Source: Truepera sp.
Lineage (GTDB): Bacteria > Deinococcota > Deinococci > Deinococcales > Trueperaceae
Direction of reading: 5' to 3'
DNA length: 13,782 bases
NCBI GenBank assembly: GCA_018333775.1
Contig: JAGXSO010000101.1
Location: forward strand, 1-13,782
Each line of letters starts with the position of its first letter. Positions within the stretch are counted from its first letter, which is position 1. Position numbers and translations under genes: made by a program. The notes beneath the pieces are model-generated. The model searched no databases and was not told the origin of the DNA. It was given only the letters and a program-made list of their open reading frames with translations. Below, in pieces: positions 12,480-13,782 of this stretch.

Positions 12480-13622
12480 ATGGAACAGACAATCAACCGC
12501 GGCCTAGATGGCATCAACATCGACACCTCCCAGGTCTGCCACATCGACGGTGAGCGCGGTGAGCTGATCTACCGCGGCTACGACATCCGCGAGCTAGCCA
12601 ACAAAGCCAGCTACGAAGAGGTTGTCTATCTGCTCTGGCACGACGACCTGCCGACCCGCAACCAGCTCGAGACCTTCCGCCAGGAGCTAAGGTCGCACTT
12701 TGCTGTACCGGCGGAGATCGTTGAGCACTTCCGCCGCTGCCCCCCGGCTACCCAGCCGATGCATGCCCTGCGCAGCGCCGTTTCGATGCTGGCCGCTTAT
12801 GACGACAACCCGGACGGGGTCAGCTTGGAGAATGTCCGCCGCATCGGCCTTAAGCTGGTGGCTCAGTTCCCCACTATCGCCGCGGCTTTCCAGCGCATCC
12901 GCCACGGTTTGGCGCCACTCGTCCCCGACCCTGAGCTATCCATCGCCGGCAACTTCTTGTACCTACTTACCGGCGCGAAGCCCACCCCCGCCGCCACCCG
13001 AGTGATGGACGTGGCCCTGGTGCTGCATGCTGAGCACGGCGCTAACGCCAGCACCTTCGTGGCGCGGGCCACTGCCTCGACCCTGACGGATGTCTACAGC
13101 GCCATCACCGCCGCCGTCGGCAGCCTCAAGGGGCCGCTGCACGGTGGGGCCAATACCGAGGTGATGAAGGCGCTTGAAGCTATCGGCAGCGTCGATAAGG
13201 TAGAACCCTATGTGCTCGGCATTCTGGCTGATCCCAAGGGGCGCGTCATGGGCTTCGGGCACCGCGTCTATCGCGTGCTCGATCCACGCGCTAACGTGCT
13301 GCACGAGGTGGCTAAGAAGTTGGCCGAAGAGTCCGGCGAGAGCAAGTGGTTTGAGATGAGTCTGGAGATGGTGCGGGTCATGGACCGTGAGATGGCCAAG
13401 CGCGGCAAGCAGGTCAAGCCCAACGTTGACTTCTTCTCGGCCAGCGTCTACCGGATGCTCGGCTTCCCGGCCGACATGTACACGCCGATCTTTGCGGTCG
13501 CGCGCATCTCCGGCTGGATGGCGCACCTGTTGGAGCAGTATGCCGACAACCGCCTGATGCGTCCACAGCTTGCCTATCTAGGACCGGTCGGGCGGAGGTT
13601 TAAACCTATCGCCAAGCGTTAA
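12480..13622 (+). CDS. gltA: Citrate synthase (short, hexamer/dimer-type bacterial form)
   Basis: The enzyme condenses acetyl-CoA and oxaloacetate to citrate at the entry of the TCA cycle. The protein has 380 residues from ATG 12480, with GGAGG 4 nt upstream; an in-frame ATG at 12432 lacks both RBS and family match. N-terminal GELIYRGYDIRELA is typical. The oxaloacetate-site block EHGANASTF lies at 185-193. The catalytic residues are His221 (GPLHGGANTEV), His261 (GFGHRVYRVLDPRA) and Asp317 (KPNVDFFSASVYRMLG). Arg residues near ENRLMRP-like DNRLMRPQLAYLG close the fold. A 2-methylcitrate synthase of the same family is possible but less likely without prp genes around. The 380-residue length matches Gram-positive and Deinococcota enzymes. 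Confidence 0.95.
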   Translation: MEQTINRGLDGINIDTSQVCHIDGERGELIYRGYDIRELANKASYEEVVYLLWHDDLPTRNQLETFRQELRSHFAVPAEIVEHFRRCPPATQPMHALRSAVSMLAAYDDNPDGVSLENVRRIGLKLVAQFPTIAAAFQRIRHGLAPLVPDPELSIAGNFLYLLTGAKPTPAATRVMDVALVLHAEHGANASTFVARATASTLTDVYSAITAAVGSLKGPLHGGANTEVMKALEAIGSVDKVEPYVLGILADPKGRVMGFGHRVYRVLDPRANVLHEVAKKLAEESGESKWFEMSLEMVRVMDREMAKRGKQVKPNVDFFSASVYRMLGFPADMYTPIFAVARISGWMAHLLEQYADNRLMRPQLAYLGPVGRRFKPIAKR

Positions 13623-13633
13623 GCCGGAACATC

Positions 13634-13718
13634 AGGAGCCAGAAGCCAGGAGTCAGGAGTCAGTAGGGGCGAAATCCTTGAGCCTATCAGTCTTTCAGTC
13701 TCTCAGAAGGCTTCGCCC
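13634..13718. repeat. Second copy of the GTAG-GGGCGAA hairpin repeat with AGGAGTC tract
   Basis: An AGGAGCC/AGAAGCC/AGGAGTC tract (about 13634-13661) runs into GTAGGGGCGAA. Then GGGCGAAATCCTT (13667-13679) pairs with AAGGCTTCGCCC (13707-13718), bulges apart. The order of parts matches the minus-strand reading of 1620-1700, so both belong to one dispersed family. Confidence 0.65.
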
Positions 13719-13782
13719 GAGTAATAAGGCTTCGCCCGAGTAATAAGGCTTCGCCCGAGTAATAAGGCTTCGCCCGAGTAAT
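13707..13782. repeat. 19-bp tandem repeat, four perfect copies, running off the window
   Basis: AAGGCTTCGCCCGAGTAAT is repeated four times without change (13707, 13726, 13745 and 13764), reaching the last base of the window. Its first 12 bases are the right arm of the preceding hairpin repeat, so the array grew from that arm. With a period of 19 it cannot be a coding repeat. The true copy number is unknown. Confidence 0.95.

Noticed and set aside
12963..13526. 187-codon minus-strand frame inside citrate synthase
   Set aside because: Antisense shadow of a strongly conserved gene in GC-rich DNA, with no RBS and no recognisable domain.

Overview
The window reads as bacterial chromosome of moderately high GC. 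A Deinococcota (Truepera/Deinococcus-like) host is my best guess, held with low to moderate confidence. It rests on several genes whose -10 box lies 5-7 nt before the start codon (leaderless transcripts, abundant in Deinococcus), on the Asp23-FakA gene pair, and on the mix of housekeeping genes. No rRNA or tRNA gene was seen.

Layout. Positions 1-714 (minus) hold the N-terminal half of mnmE, running off the left edge. It is divergent from truA (784-1572), and the two share a very short promoter region. A palindromic intergenic repeat follows, then an IS607-type element (about 1.7-3.9 kb): a serine recombinase tnpA, an overlapping long tnpB, and a chain of hairpins at the tnpB 3' end that looks like the guide (omega) RNA. 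The element ends just before the leaderless promoter of moaC. moaC, a GNAT-like gene, a cysteine-less HMA-fold protein and a DUF503 protein form one tightly packed run (3938-5396). An Asp23-family gene overlaps a FakA/YloV-type kinase gene (5440-7426). Two predicted lipoproteins come next (7544-9012).

The most unusual region is 9064-9986. A REP-associated tyrosine transposase (RAYT) gene is preceded by GTAG-headed REP palindromes and followed by nine tandem REP-like units in the opposite orientation. The whole block lies between a 60-bp copy of the promoter and first 15 codons of a short-chain dehydrogenase gene and the intact gene (9987-10700). A dimethylargininase/arginine-deiminase-like hydrolase follows the SDR and meets a convergent Hsp20 gene at a strong hairpin. 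hsp20 has a textbook -35/-10 promoter and a perfect half of a CIRCE (HrcA) operator upstream. Citrate synthase (12480-13622) closes the coding part, and the right edge is a hairpin repeat continued as a 19-bp tandem array.

The housekeeping genes serve tRNA modification (mnmE, truA), molybdenum cofactor synthesis (moaC), fatty-acid/phospholipid metabolism (fakA-like), proteostasis (hsp20) and the TCA cycle. The accessory interest lies in the IS607/TnpB unit and the RAYT/REP locus.
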